Assembly (NCBI GenBank): GCA_947090365.1
Contig: CAMUNT010000001.1
Coordinates: 20,826-84,825 of the forward strand
Length of the DNA: 64,000 bases
From: an uncultured Clostridia bacterium
GTDB lineage: Bacteria; Bacillota; Clostridia; Christensenellales; Borkfalkiaceae
Direction: 5' to 3'
Shown: positions 33,509 to 43,900 of the stretch, in pieces
Numbering within the stretch: position 1 is the first letter of the stretch
Layout of the letters: the number at the start of each line of letters is the position of its first letter
Notes under the pieces: model-generated
Database searches by the model: none
What the model was told of the DNA's origin: nothing
Seen by the model: the letters and a program-made list of their open reading frames with translations, nothing else
Position numbers and translations under genes: made by a program

Positions 33509-34315
33509 TTATCGGTTAAACCGTTTTTCTATTACTGCGATAATTCCGTACATTCCGCCTGCAAGCACGCAGAGGATAAAGGTCGCGGTCATAACCAAAT
33601 CAAGTTTGAACACCTGACCGCCGTAAACTATTAAATACCCGAGTCCCGCTTTTGAAACGATGTATTCGCCCATAATCGAGCCTATCCACGCAAGCCCAAC
33701 GGCAACTTTAAGTGTGTTCATAAGCGCGGGAAGAGTGGCGGGCATTATAAGCTTTCTTAAAGTAGTAAGCTTGCTTGCGCCCATTGACTGCATAAGGGTT
33801 ACTTTAGTTTTATCAACCTCGATAAACCCTGCAAGCATATTCATTATGCACACTATTACGGATACTATTACGGTCATAAAAATTATTGCCGTATATCCTG
33901 TGCCTATCCATATAATGATAAGCGGACCAAGCGCGATTTTGGGCAGGGAATTGAGTACTACGATATACGGTTCAAGCACCTTTCTTACGCTGTCGCTTGC
34001 CCATAGCACTACCGCAACCGCATAGCCGAAAACTACGGCTATTACGAAGCCTGCAATAGTTTCGGCAAGCGTTATTCCGATATGGTAAAACAGCGTTCCG
34101 TTTTTATACAAATCGCCTATCGTTTTTATCACGCGTGAAGGCGAGCTGGTTATAAACGGGTCAATAAGCTTTACCTGTGCGCACAGCTCCCATATGCCCA
34201 GAATGAGGACGAGAATGAGTATTCTCGAAACGGTTATTATTATCTTTTTATTTCTTTCTTTTCTCAGATACGCTTTATGTTCGTTTGAGAAATTATTGTC
34301 TTTCTTGTTTTTCAT
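33509..34315 (-). CDS. ABC importer permease (SsuC/TauC/ThiX-like)
   Basis: 268 aa with about six transmembrane segments and the BPD_transp_1 loop EAA motif region (LMQSMGASKLTTLRKLIMPATLPALMNTLK). It is the last gene of a three-gene importer operon (binding lipoprotein, ATPase, permease). The family carries sulfonates, nitrate, taurine or pyrimidine precursors; the substrate cannot be fixed from sequence. Confidence 0.9.
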   Translation of the reverse strand: MKNKKDNNFSNEHKAYLRKERNKKIIITVSRILILVLILGIWELCAQVKLIDPFITSSPSRVIKTIGDLYKNGTLFYHIGITLAETIAGFVIAVVFGYAVAVVLWASDSVRKVLEPYIVVLNSLPKIALGPLIIIWIGTGYTAIIFMTVIVSVIVCIMNMLAGFIEVDKTKVTLMQSMGASKLTTLRKLIMPATLPALMNTLKVAVGLAWIGSIMGEYIVSKAGLGYLIVYGGQVFKLDLVMTATFILCVLAGGMYGIIAVIEKRFNR

Positions 34316-34343
34316 AGGTGTATCCTTAGTCAGAACTATTCGT

Positions 34344-35069
34344 TTATATGCCCAGCTCTTTTCTGAGTATTTCGAACGTCTGTGAAAATTCGGGGCATTC
34401 TCTGCGCTTTTTGGGACTGCCGTCGCCGAACTCTATTTTATGTTCGGCAACTACCCTTGCGGGGCGCGACGACAGAACCACTACCTTGTCGGAAAGCGCG
34501 ATTGCCTCCGATATATCGTGCGTAACCAGAAGCGCGGTCTTTTTTTCGCCTTTTATTATGCCCTGCACGTCGTCGCAGACTTCAAGACGCGTCTGATAGT
34601 CGAGGGCGGAAAAGGGTTCGTCAAGCATTAAAATATCGGGTTCGGCCGACAGGGTGCGTATCAGCGCAACCCTTTGGCGCATACCGCCGGAAAGCTGGTT
34701 CGGGCTTTTTTTAAGGAAGTCTTTAAGTCCGTATTTTTCGGCAAGCGCAATTGCCTTTTCACGCATTTCGGGGGTGTTGCGCTTTTTTACCTCCAACGGC
34801 AGGAATATATTCTTTTCAACGCTCCGCCAGGGAAAAAGCGCGTCGCGCTGCAACATATATCCGAATTCGCCGCCGCCCCGAATAACTTCACCCGACGACG
34901 GGGCTAAAAGTCCCGCCGCAAGCGATAAAATAGTGGTTTTCCCGCAGCCCGAAGGCCCGATAACGGAAACGAACTGTCCGTCCTCAACCGTAAACGACAA
35001 GTCCTTTACGGCGGTGGTTTCGCCCTCTTTCGTGTGATAAGTATAAGTTATATTTTCAAATTTCAGCAT
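34344..35069 (-). CDS. ABC importer ATPase (SsuB/TauB-like)
   Basis: 241 aa. Walker A GPSGCGKTT (~residue 39), Q-loop MLQRDALFPWRSV, signature LSGGMRQRVALIRTL and Walker B DILMLDEPFSALD are all present, so it should be active. It energises the permease encoded downstream. Its start overlaps the stop of the binding-protein gene by one base. Confidence 0.93.
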   Translation of the reverse strand: MLKFENITYTYHTKEGETTAVKDLSFTVEDGQFVSVIGPSGCGKTTILSLAAGLLAPSSGEVIRGGGEFGYMLQRDALFPWRSVEKNIFLPLEVKKRNTPEMREKAIALAEKYGLKDFLKKSPNQLSGGMRQRVALIRTLSAEPDILMLDEPFSALDYQTRLEVCDDVQGIIKGEKKTALLVTHDISEAIALSDKVVVLSSRPARVVAEHKIEFGDGSPKKRRECPEFSQTFEILRKELGI

Positions 35070-36061
35070 TATTTATAAATTTCTTCGTAAATTTTCTGCG
35101 CGGTGTCGGTAATTACTATGTCATTGAATTTTGCGCGCGCGTCAAGCTCGCCTGCAAGCTCAATTACGTCCTGCAATTTTTCAAACGCGGTTTCCTTCAT
35201 CGCCATATTCGTCACCCACGCGTCAATAGCTTTATAGCTTTCAACCGAGGTTTTAATGCTTGCCTTGCTTGTGCCGTCGAAGTAGGGGGTAATGTATTCC
35301 GCAACCGTTTCGCTGTCGGTAGTGTTGATATATTTAACCGCCTTGGTAACGGCCCTTAAAAGCGCTTCTACGGCTTCGGGGTTATTTTTGATATAGCTTT
35401 GCTTTGCCATAAAGCAGGTATAGGGTATTTCGCCCGATTCCTGACCTACGGAAGCGACTATATAGCCTTTGCCCTGCGCCTGATATTCGGAAGCTACCGG
35501 CTCGAACATAGTACAGTAATCGGCAATGCCGCTCTCGAACGCAGGCGTCATCATATTGAACGCTACGTCGTAGTTCAAGGTGCAGTCGATGTTTCCGCTT
35601 TTAACCACGTATTCGAAGGTCATGGCGGGAACTCCGCCCTTTCTGCCTGCAAGAATTTCTTTGCCGTTCAGATCGGACCATTTAAAATCGGGCTGGGGAG
35701 TTCTGCCTACCAGAAAGCTTCCGTCGCGCTTTGTAAGCTGACCGAAAACCTTGGGCGAGTCGTCGCTTCCGCCCTGATTTACGTAAATTGCCGCTTCGGG
35801 GCCACAGAAGCCTACGTCCGCCCCGCCCGAAAGCACTGCCGCCATAGTCGCGTCCGCGCCTCCGCCGTTGGTAAGGGTTATGTCGTAGCCCTCATCCTTA
35901 AAATATCCCAGCGCGTCGGCAAGATACAGGGGTGCGTAGAAAATTGAATGGGTTACTTCGTTTATTCTTATCGTCTTTTTATTGCCTCCGCAACCTATTA
36001 AAGTGAGGGGAATAGCCAGCGCAACAAGCGAGGCTGTAATTAATGAAATTAATTTCTTCAA
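35069..36061 (-). CDS. ABC substrate-binding lipoprotein, NMT1/THI5-like
   Basis: 330 aa. Lipobox LIGC gives lipidated C24. The NMT1/THI5-like fold shows in VTHSIFYAPLYLADALGYF, the GGADVGFCGPEAAI pocket loop and RKGGVPAMTFEYVV. Such proteins bind thiamine pyrimidine precursors, sulfonates, nitrate or aromatic ligands. No TPP riboswitch is seen upstream (36062-36225), so a thiamine link is not supported here. It is first in the operon, divergent from valS. Confidence 0.88.
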   Translation of the reverse strand: MKKLISLITASLVALAIPLTLIGCGGNKKTIRINEVTHSIFYAPLYLADALGYFKDEGYDITLTNGGGADATMAAVLSGGADVGFCGPEAAIYVNQGGSDDSPKVFGQLTKRDGSFLVGRTPQPDFKWSDLNGKEILAGRKGGVPAMTFEYVVKSGNIDCTLNYDVAFNMMTPAFESGIADYCTMFEPVASEYQAQGKGYIVASVGQESGEIPYTCFMAKQSYIKNNPEAVEALLRAVTKAVKYINTTDSETVAEYITPYFDGTSKASIKTSVESYKAIDAWVTNMAMKETAFEKLQDVIELAGELDARAKFNDIVITDTAQKIYEEIYK

Positions 36062-36167
36062 AGTTTTCTCCTTATCGATAATACCGGATAAATTACGGAC
36101 TCGATTTTGCGTCTGAAATTTATTCGGTTAAATTTAATAATACATAGTATGCGGGTTAAAGTTATAT

Positions 36168-36196
36168 TTGACAACCAAAGGGTTTTGGTTTATAAT
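36168..36196 (+). promoter_or_regulatory. valS promoter with palindrome in the spacer
   Basis: TTGACA (36168-36173), 17 nt, TATAAT (36191-36196): consensus. Bases 36173-36190 read AACCAAA-GGGT-TTTGGTT, an inverted repeat that overlaps the last base of the -35 and fills the spacer. No T-box fits between here and the start at 36226. Confidence 0.8.
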
Positions 36197-36225
36197 AAAA
36201 CCGTATAAACGCACAGAGGTATATA

Positions 36226-38841
36226 ATGGAGAAAACTTACAACCCTAAGGCTTTTGAGGACAGACTTTATAACGACTGGGAGGAGCGCGGATGCTTTACC
36301 GCCGTCCGCGACGATAATAAAGTTCCGTTTACGGTTATGATGCCCCCGCCCAACATTACGGGACAGCTTCATATGGGTCACGCAATGGATGAAACTATGC
36401 AGGACGCCATAGTTCGTTTTAAGCGTATGCAGGGCTATTGCGCGCTGTGGCTACCCGGTACCGACCACGCCTCGATTGCAACGGAAGTTAAGATTGTCGA
36501 ACAGTTAAAAAAAGAAGGTCTTTCCAAGCAGGCTCTCGGGCGCGAAGGTTTTTTGAAGCGCGCGTGGGAGTGGAAGGAGAAATACGCGGGCAGAATAGTA
36601 GAACAGCTTAAAAAATTAGGCTCTTCGTGCGACTGGTCGCGCTTGACCTTTACTATGGATGAAAAGTGCTCCAAGGCGGTAAGGGAAGTTTTCGTTAATC
36701 TATATAATAAGAAACTTATATACAGGGGAAGCCGTATAATAAACTGGTGTCCCGACTGTAAGACCACGCTTTCCGACGAAGAAGTAAACTACGCGGAAGA
36801 GGCGGGCAGCTTCTGGCATATAAAATATTTCGTTGAAAACTCGGAAGAATTTCTGGAAGTTGCAACCACCCGTCCCGAAACTATGTTCGGCGATACGGCT
36901 GTTGCGGTAAATCCCGAAGATAAGCGTTATAAGCACTTAATCGGCAAAAACGTAATTCTCCCCGTAGTAAACAAGGCTATTCCCGTAGTCGGCGACGAAC
37001 ACGCCGATATGGAGTTCGGTACGGGCGTTGTCAAAATCACGCCCGCGCACGACCCTAACGACTTCGAAGTTGGCTTGCGCCATAATCTGCCGATGGTTCG
37101 CGTTATGAACGACGACGGCACGATGAATAATAATGCGGGAAAATATGAAGGGCTTGACAGATACGAGTGCAGAAAACAGCTGGTTGAAGAGCTGAAAAGG
37201 GACGGCTATCTCGTAAAGATTCAGCCTCATACGCATAACGTCGGGCATTGCTACCGCTGTTCGGCAACTATCGAACCTCTCGTATCCCGTCAGTGGTTCG
37301 TCAAAATGAAAAAGCTTGCCCGTCCGGCAATAGATGCCGTAACGTATAAAAAAATAACCTTTGTTCCCGAAAGATTTTCCAAAATTTATTACAATTGGAT
37401 GGAGAACGTTAAGGACTGGTGTATTTCCCGTCAGCTTTGGTGGGGGCACAGAATTCCCGTCTGGTACTGCGGTGACTGCGGTAAAGAAATTTGTTCCAAA
37501 ACGGATGTAACGGTATGTCCTCACTGCGGAAGCAAAAATATTACGCAGGACGACGACGTGCTTGATACCTGGTTCTCGTCGGCGCTTTGGCCGTTCTCTA
37601 CTCTGGGTTATCCCGAAGACACTTCCGACCTCGAATATTTCTACCCCGGCGACGTGCTCGTCACTGGCTACGACATAATTTTCTTCTGGGTTGCAAGAAT
37701 GATTTTTTCGGGGTTAGAGCATATGCGCGCCGTACCCTTCAGAGACGTGCTTATTCACGGACTCGTGCGGGACGAGCAGGGCAGGAAGATGTCTAAAAGC
37801 CTGGGCAACGGAGTAGACCCCCTCGAAGTAATAGATAAATACGGCGCCGATTCGTTAAGATTTTCGCTTTTGCAGGGCGTTGCTCCCGGTAACGATACGC
37901 GTTATTCCGACGCAAAGGTCGAAGCCTGCCGTAACTTTATGAACAAAATATGGAACGCAAGCCGTTTCGTTATTATGAACGCCGAGGGCGTTAAAATCAA
38001 GCCTATATCCGACGTAAAGCTTATGCCTGCGGATAAATGGATAATTTCCCGCCTGCAATCGGTAATACGCGATGTAACCCTTGCGATGAACAAGTTCGAG
38101 CTGGGTATCGCCAGCCAGACTATGTACGATTTTATGTGGTCGGATTTCTGTGACTGGTATATCGAGCTTGTAAAACCCGTATTGAAATCGGAGGACGAGG
38201 CGAAGAGAAGCGGAGCGGTTTCCGTACTCATTTTCGTGCTTGAAAACGCGCTTAAACTTCTTCATCCGATAATTCCCTTCGTAACCGATGAAATTTACAG
38301 AAGTCTGCCCGACAGCGACGGCACGATAATGACGAAGGAATTTCCGAGGTACAACGCAAAGCTTTCCTATAAAAAGGACGCGCAGGCTTTTGCGGGTATT
38401 ATGGATATAATAAAGGCGGTACGCGCAGTCAAAACCGAAGTAGACTGTCCGCCGTCGAAAAAGGTTCATTTATATATAACTACAGAAAGTAAACGGCTTA
38501 TAACCGTAAACGAGGGCAGTATTTTAAAGCTTGCGGGTGCAAGTGAAATCAAATTCGTATTTTCCGCATTGGAAGCGGGCGAAAACGCCGTAACCAAGGT
38601 TCTGCCGATAGGTACGCTGTATATTCCGATGGGCGAGCTTGTAGACGTCGAAAAGGAAAAGGCAAGACTTTCGGCGGAGCTTGAAAACGTAACAGCGGAA
38701 ATTGCGCGCGCAGACGGCAAACTGCAAAATCAGGGTTTCTTATCGAAAGCACCCAAAAAGCTTGTCGATGCCGAACACGCTAAGCTTGAAAAATATATCG
38801 CTATGCGCGAAAAAATATTAAACCAGCTCAAATCGCTGTAA
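36226..38841 (+). CDS. valS: Valyl-tRNA synthetase
   Basis: 871 aa class I synthetase. HIGH motif in PPPNITGQLHMGHAM (~residues 42-56), KMSKS loop in GRKMSKSLGNGVDP (~residues 522-535), editing domain between them (~200-350) and a C-terminal coiled coil (EKEKARLSAELENVTAEIAR). It charges tRNA-Val. AGAGGT precedes ATG 36226. The lipoprotein gene downstream starts 23 bp after its stop. Confidence 0.97.
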   Translation: MEKTYNPKAFEDRLYNDWEERGCFTAVRDDNKVPFTVMMPPPNITGQLHMGHAMDETMQDAIVRFKRMQGYCALWLPGTDHASIATEVKIVEQLKKEGLSKQALGREGFLKRAWEWKEKYAGRIVEQLKKLGSSCDWSRLTFTMDEKCSKAVREVFVNLYNKKLIYRGSRIINWCPDCKTTLSDEEVNYAEEAGSFWHIKYFVENSEEFLEVATTRPETMFGDTAVAVNPEDKRYKHLIGKNVILPVVNKAIPVVGDEHADMEFGTGVVKITPAHDPNDFEVGLRHNLPMVRVMNDDGTMNNNAGKYEGLDRYECRKQLVEELKRDGYLVKIQPHTHNVGHCYRCSATIEPLVSRQWFVKMKKLARPAIDAVTYKKITFVPERFSKIYYNWMENVKDWCISRQLWWGHRIPVWYCGDCGKEICSKTDVTVCPHCGSKNITQDDDVLDTWFSSALWPFSTLGYPEDTSDLEYFYPGDVLVTGYDIIFFWVARMIFSGLEHMRAVPFRDVLIHGLVRDEQGRKMSKSLGNGVDPLEVIDKYGADSLRFSLLQGVAPGNDTRYSDAKVEACRNFMNKIWNASRFVIMNAEGVKIKPISDVKLMPADKWIISRLQSVIRDVTLAMNKFELGIASQTMYDFMWSDFCDWYIELVKPVLKSEDEAKRSGAVSVLIFVLENALKLLHPIIPFVTDEIYRSLPDSDGTIMTKEFPRYNAKLSYKKDAQAFAGIMDIIKAVRAVKTEVDCPPSKKVHLYITTESKRLITVNEGSILKLAGASEIKFVFSALEAGENAVTKVLPIGTLYIPMGELVDVEKEKARLSAELENVTAEIARADGKLQNQGFLSKAPKKLVDAEHAKLEKYIAMREKILNQLKSL

Positions 38842-38864
38842 ACGGATAGAAAGGGGTGACGAAA

Positions 38865-40739
38865 ATGAAAAGAAGACGTATATTTTTATCGGTAGTATCA
38901 ACGGTGCTTGCCGTTATGGTTTCGGTATTTTTCTGCGCCTGCAATTTCGGCAGTCTGAATCACGCGCACAGTTTTGTAAAATACGTATCCGACGAAAACG
39001 CGACGTGTACGGCAAACGGGACGGAAACGGCAAAATGCGAAAAATGCGATAAAACAGATACCCGCGAAATTCCGGACAGTAAAGCCGGTCACAGCTTCGT
39101 AAACTACGTATCCGACGAAAATGCGACGTGTACGGCAAACGGAACGGAAACGGCGAAATGCGAAAACTGCGATGCAACCGATACCCGCGAGGTGGCGGAC
39201 AGTAAAGCCTGTCACAGCTTCGTAAACTACGTGTCCAACGGAGATGCGACGTGTACGGCAAACGGAACGGAAACGGCGAAATGCGAAAAATGCGATAAAA
39301 CAGATACCCGCGAAATTCCGGACAGCAAAACGGAACACAGCTTTACGAACTTTATTCCGAATAACGATGCGACTACGGAAGCGGACGGAACGAAAACCGC
39401 AAAATGCGATTACTGCGACGAAGAGAAGACGGTAGTTGACGAGGGGTCTAAGCTTGAAGGCGAGCACACTCACAGTTATTCGGAAACGGTTTTTACCCCT
39501 ACCTGTACGGAAGACGGCTACACCCTTTACGTGTGTGAATGCGGTAAATCCGAATATAAAGACAAATTCGTTGATAAATTAGGGCACAGTTTTACGAATT
39601 ATATTTCCGACGGTAACGCGACTACGGAAGCGGACGGAACCAAGACGGCTAAATGCGACAGATGCGACGTGACCGATACCGTTTTGGACGAGGGGAGCAA
39701 ACTGCCTTCTACCGCAGACGGCGGAAGACCCGCAAAAGGTTCGGAAGAGGAAATCGGAGATGCGAAATTCTCCATTCATTTTTTGGAGCTCGGCAATAAA
39801 TATACCGGCGACTGCACGCTTATCAAGTGTGGCGATACCGAAGTTTTAATCGACGCGGGCTCCCGTCAGAGCAGCGGCGCAACTATTAAAAATTACGTTG
39901 ATAAGTATTGTACCGACGGCGTTTTGGAATACGTAATCGTAACTCACGCTCATCAGGACCACATTGCAGGCTTCGTCGGCAATCCAAACGGCGGAACTTA
40001 TGACGGTATACTTTATCAGTATGAAGTGGGGACGCTAATTCAGTTCAGCGGTCACAAAACGACTTCTAATATTTATAAACAATATTGTACGGCTGTTGAA
40101 TACGTGCAGAATAAGGGGACTGCCGTTTATGACGCAAACCAATGCTGGTATGAAACTGACGGCGCGAAAAAACAGTATTTGCTCGACGATGCGCAGACTC
40201 TGTCGCTGAATATTCTCTACAATTACTATTACGACCATTCGACAAGCAACGAAAATAATTATTCTGTCTGCACGCTTTTAACAAACGAAGACGGTGATAA
40301 AACTACCAATTATCTGTTTACGGGCGATCTGGAGGACGGCGGTGAAAAGAAGCTCGTTCAATACAACAGCCTGCCCGAAGTAGAGCTTTATAAGGGCGGA
40401 CACCACGGCAGTTCGACGTCGTCGTGCGATGAGCTTTTAAGTGTAATAAAACCTAAGCACGTAGCAATATGTACCTGTTGCGGAACTACGGAATATACAA
40501 CTAATCCTTTGAATACCTTCCCCACGCAGGAGACAATAAACAGGCTTGCAAAATATACCGAAAATATATACTGCACGACGCTGATAGTCGATTATTCGGC
40601 AGGTAAGTACACTTCGATGAACGGAAATATCGTGTTCTATTATACGGATAAAGTGAAGCTGTACTGCTCAAACAACGATATGGTGTTAAAAGATACCGAA
40701 TGGTTTAAAGAGAACAGGACGTGGCCCGAGGGCGAGTGA
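38865..40739 (+). CDS. Lipoprotein with CxxC-type repeats and a metallo-beta-lactamase domain
   Basis: 624 aa from ATG 38865 (AAGGGGTG upstream). Lipobox FCAC gives lipidated C26. Residues ~34-285 hold six repeats of ~40 aa beginning HSFxNY and mostly ending CxxCD (TETAKCEKCDKTDTREIPDS), which look like metal- or disulfide-linked modules. Residues ~295-600 are a metallo-beta-lactamase fold: THAHQDH (H361, H363, D365, H366), LFTGDLED and KGGHHGSS, closest in pattern to ComEC/Rec2-type or other extracellular MBL hydrolases. It should act outside the membrane; the substrate is unknown. Confidence 0.8.
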   Translation: MKRRRIFLSVVSTVLAVMVSVFFCACNFGSLNHAHSFVKYVSDENATCTANGTETAKCEKCDKTDTREIPDSKAGHSFVNYVSDENATCTANGTETAKCENCDATDTREVADSKACHSFVNYVSNGDATCTANGTETAKCEKCDKTDTREIPDSKTEHSFTNFIPNNDATTEADGTKTAKCDYCDEEKTVVDEGSKLEGEHTHSYSETVFTPTCTEDGYTLYVCECGKSEYKDKFVDKLGHSFTNYISDGNATTEADGTKTAKCDRCDVTDTVLDEGSKLPSTADGGRPAKGSEEEIGDAKFSIHFLELGNKYTGDCTLIKCGDTEVLIDAGSRQSSGATIKNYVDKYCTDGVLEYVIVTHAHQDHIAGFVGNPNGGTYDGILYQYEVGTLIQFSGHKTTSNIYKQYCTAVEYVQNKGTAVYDANQCWYETDGAKKQYLLDDAQTLSLNILYNYYYDHSTSNENNYSVCTLLTNEDGDKTTNYLFTGDLEDGGEKKLVQYNSLPEVELYKGGHHGSSTSSCDELLSVIKPKHVAICTCCGTTEYTTNPLNTFPTQETINRLAKYTENIYCTTLIVDYSAGKYTSMNGNIVFYYTDKVKLYCSNNDMVLKDTEWFKENRTWPEGE

Positions 40740-40753
40740 CGGTAAAAATCAAT

Positions 40754-40787
40754 AAAGACGGCGCTTAATATAAAGCGCCGTCTTTTT
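40754..40787 (+). terminator. Terminator after the MBL lipoprotein
   Basis: AAAGACGGCGCTT (40754-40766) and AAGCGCCGTCTTT (40773-40785), then TT. Confidence 0.9.
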
Positions 40788-40871
40788 AAGTTAGTTTAAA
40801 TAAATTTCCATATTTTATAGTAATTATAAAAAATTACTGTCTGTATAAGCCTAATTTGTTGCCGATAACAA

Positions 40872-40900
40872 TTGCAATTTACAAATCATTATGATAAAAT
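40872..40900 (+). promoter_or_regulatory. Promoter of the large envelope operon
   Basis: TTGCAA (40872-40877), 17 nt, TAAAAT (40895-40900), 48 bp before the chosen start of the first gene. It is the only promoter-like site I can support for the ten genes that follow. Confidence 0.65.
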
Positions 40901-40948
40901 TAATCTGTATAAGTATAGTGGGCATAGTATGCAATGCAGGAGTTTAAA

Positions 40949-43900
40949 ATGCTAAAAAATCATGAACTCATTTTCAGAATGTCGTTACATCAGCGTGTAA
41001 GGCTGATTACAAGCCCGAAGCCCGATGAAAACTGTCCTGTGGAAAGTTATGAGTTCCCCGTATTTCACCTATATTCCAATCCGTCGCTGAAAACGACGGA
41101 TAAATTTGCTACGTTTTTTCCTTCGGATAAGGCGCTTGCTTCTACGTGGAATAACGAAGTAATCAAAAACGTCTACGAATGTACTGGCAACGAAGCAAAA
41201 GCCAATAAAGAGTACGCCTATTTCAATATTACCGACTGCGCCGAACGCGAGGGGATTTCTGAGGACGGCTTTTTAACAAGTGAATTTTTAAAGCAGAAGG
41301 CAAGCGGAATACGCTCCAGCGGAGCGTATTTAAACTTCGACGATTGTCCCGCGACGGAAAATAAAGCCGTTTTAAATGAAACCGTTAAAACAATTACAGA
41401 CGGAGTTTTATCCGGAAACAAGGCAAATTCTTTAAGGGTTTACAGCGTTGAGGCCGCTGAAAGTATATTAAAAAGCGGGTTCAAGGGCTTGCTTTTCGGC
41501 GTTGCTTCGGATAAATGCGAGGTGGCGAAATACATATTCCACGGCATTACGCTTGTTTTCGTCAGCGCGGATACAATGGACGGGCTTGAAGATTATATAG
41601 TCGAGCTTACTGAAAAATACGAAAAATCGAAAGAAGAATATGAAAACGGTACTATAAATCTTGCCGAGTTCGACCGTAGAAAGCGCAGCGGCGAAATACT
41701 CGACGCCGAGGCAGTAAATTCCGCCTGCGACAATATGATAAGCCTGCTTCTTGCATTGAAAAACAGCGGACCCGCTTCCGTTGAAGAAAAGCCCGTGCGC
41801 GCAGGCAGGTCCGATCGCGTCCCCCTTTTTAACGAGGTGTATCACGATAAGCTTGCATACAGCGCCGCGCAGCAATCTATAGTTCTTATTAAAAATAACA
41901 ACAGGGTGCTTCCTCTTGCAAAGAATACACCTATTGCAGTAATAGGCGAATACGCCGAAGATAACGGGTACCGTATAACCAATAAAAACAATCCTACGGT
42001 ATTGCACCGTCCTTTTGACGAAATAAATAATTACGGAAATATTAACGCCGTCGGCTACGTGCACGGCTACCGCGCAGGCGAAAGCAAACGGCTCGATTTA
42101 ATCGAAAAAGCACTCAACCTCTGCGACGAAGCTAAGTTTGCGCTTGTGTATCTTTGCGCGGGTAAGGGCGCTTCGGCAATCCCTGCCGGACAGATGGAGC
42201 TTTTGGATGCGCTTGCAAGAAAGGGCGTAAAAATAATCGCCGTAGTTTCAGCAGAGCGTACTATAGATATGTCGTTTACGGATAAATGCGAGGCCGTACT
42301 TTTCAGCTATAACGCCGGTCAGGGCTGCGCTCAGGCGGTTTTCGATATTGTTACGGGCGAAATTTCGCCTTCCGGCAAATTAGTGGATACTTTTTACAGA
42401 GATTTTACTGCCGTTTCGGTTGAGGAGGGTGTTCCCGCATACTGTACGGCAGGCTCGTCAAACGTGCGTTATCCGTTCGGCTACGGACTGTCGTTTACGG
42501 AGTTCGAATATAAAAATCTGAAAATTACCGACAGCGGAGTAAGTTGTACCGTAACTAATAAGGGCAAGTACGACGGCTACTGCACTGTTTTGATGTTCGT
42601 TCAGCGCATAAACGCACATACGACTCTTGCAAATCGTATTTTGCGCGGTTACTGCAAGGTGTTTATTAAAAAGGGGGATTCGGCAAAGGCGGAAATTCTC
42701 TTTACGGACGATACTTTCAAGGCGTACGACAGGGATAAAAACCGTCTTTATATGCAGGGCGGGAAATACGAAATAAGCTTGTGCGATAACGCTAACGCCA
42801 CCCTTTTAAGGGGTGAGCGTGACTTTAAAGAGCGTTCTTTTGAAATAAAACACGAAAGTAAACAAGTCGCAAGCTCTTCAGACGGCGTAATAAGCTTTAC
42901 CGATACAGATCTTGACAAGTATATCCGCAGGGAGAAAAAGAAGATTTCTTACGGATTCAGGCTGTTCATTGCGCTTATGCTGACGCTGTATTACGACGCT
43001 ATGGGCGTTGGACTGCTCGTATCCAATCTTATTGCCGACAAAACTCTATTATTATATACGGTAATAGGCGTACTGCTGTTTGCGGGAAATCTGCTTGCTG
43101 TTATCTATATCGTTATTATCTCCAAACGGCGCAAATTGCAGAACTTTATGCATCCCAACGAAGTACTTACCGATATGGTCGACAGCGTCAAAGAATTCGA
43201 CGAGATTGCAAAAATTGTTTATAACAAGCCCGTTGAAAAACCGATAGCCGAGTTTGACCCCGACGACGGAGAAGATGAAGCGGAGGAAGAGCATATCCGC
43301 CGTTACGACGCGACTTTTGCCGAGGACGAAGACGAAATCGAGTTTTCGTCAAAGGTTTCTTTCAGCGAGCTGTGCAGCGCTTTCCGTATATTTGCCTCGA
43401 ACAGAGGACTTTCCGTTGAAATATCATCCGTAAGGTCGTTATTCTCTGCAATGACTTCCGGTAAGGTGCTGTTCATTTCATGTAAAAATAAGGAAGTGCT
43501 GCCCGCTTTAACCGACGTTTTATGCGAGTACTTCGCAATTAACGGCAGAGTTACCGCATCGGATGAGTGGAAAACCCAGGAAGATTTGCTGTGGAAAAAA
43601 GGCGGTTCGGCAGACGACTACGTGCCGTCGGAGGTTTCGAATGCAATCAATTCGGCGGTAAAAACACCCGAGCGCAACTGTTTTATAATGCTTGAAAACG
43701 TCAGTATGCACAATTTATGCGATTACTTTCCGACGTTTTTAGACTATGCTAACTTCCCTTCCGAAGAACATATTTTAAACCTCGGCGAGGACGTTTCACT
43801 TGAAATTCCGGATAATATCAGTTTCCTTATAGTGCCGTCTGCCGATAATTTTACCGAAGAGCTTACGCCTGCGGTTGCGCACGCAGGTATGCTTGTGGAT

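Noticed and set aside
36062..36225. TPP riboswitch upstream of the NMT1/THI5-like ABC operon
   Set aside because: No CUGAGA-type or other conserved TPP-riboswitch core was found on the minus strand, so a thiamine precursor role is not supported by regulation.
36062..36225. T-box leader for valS
   Set aside because: The distance between the promoter and the start is only ~30 bp and no T-box sequence is present.
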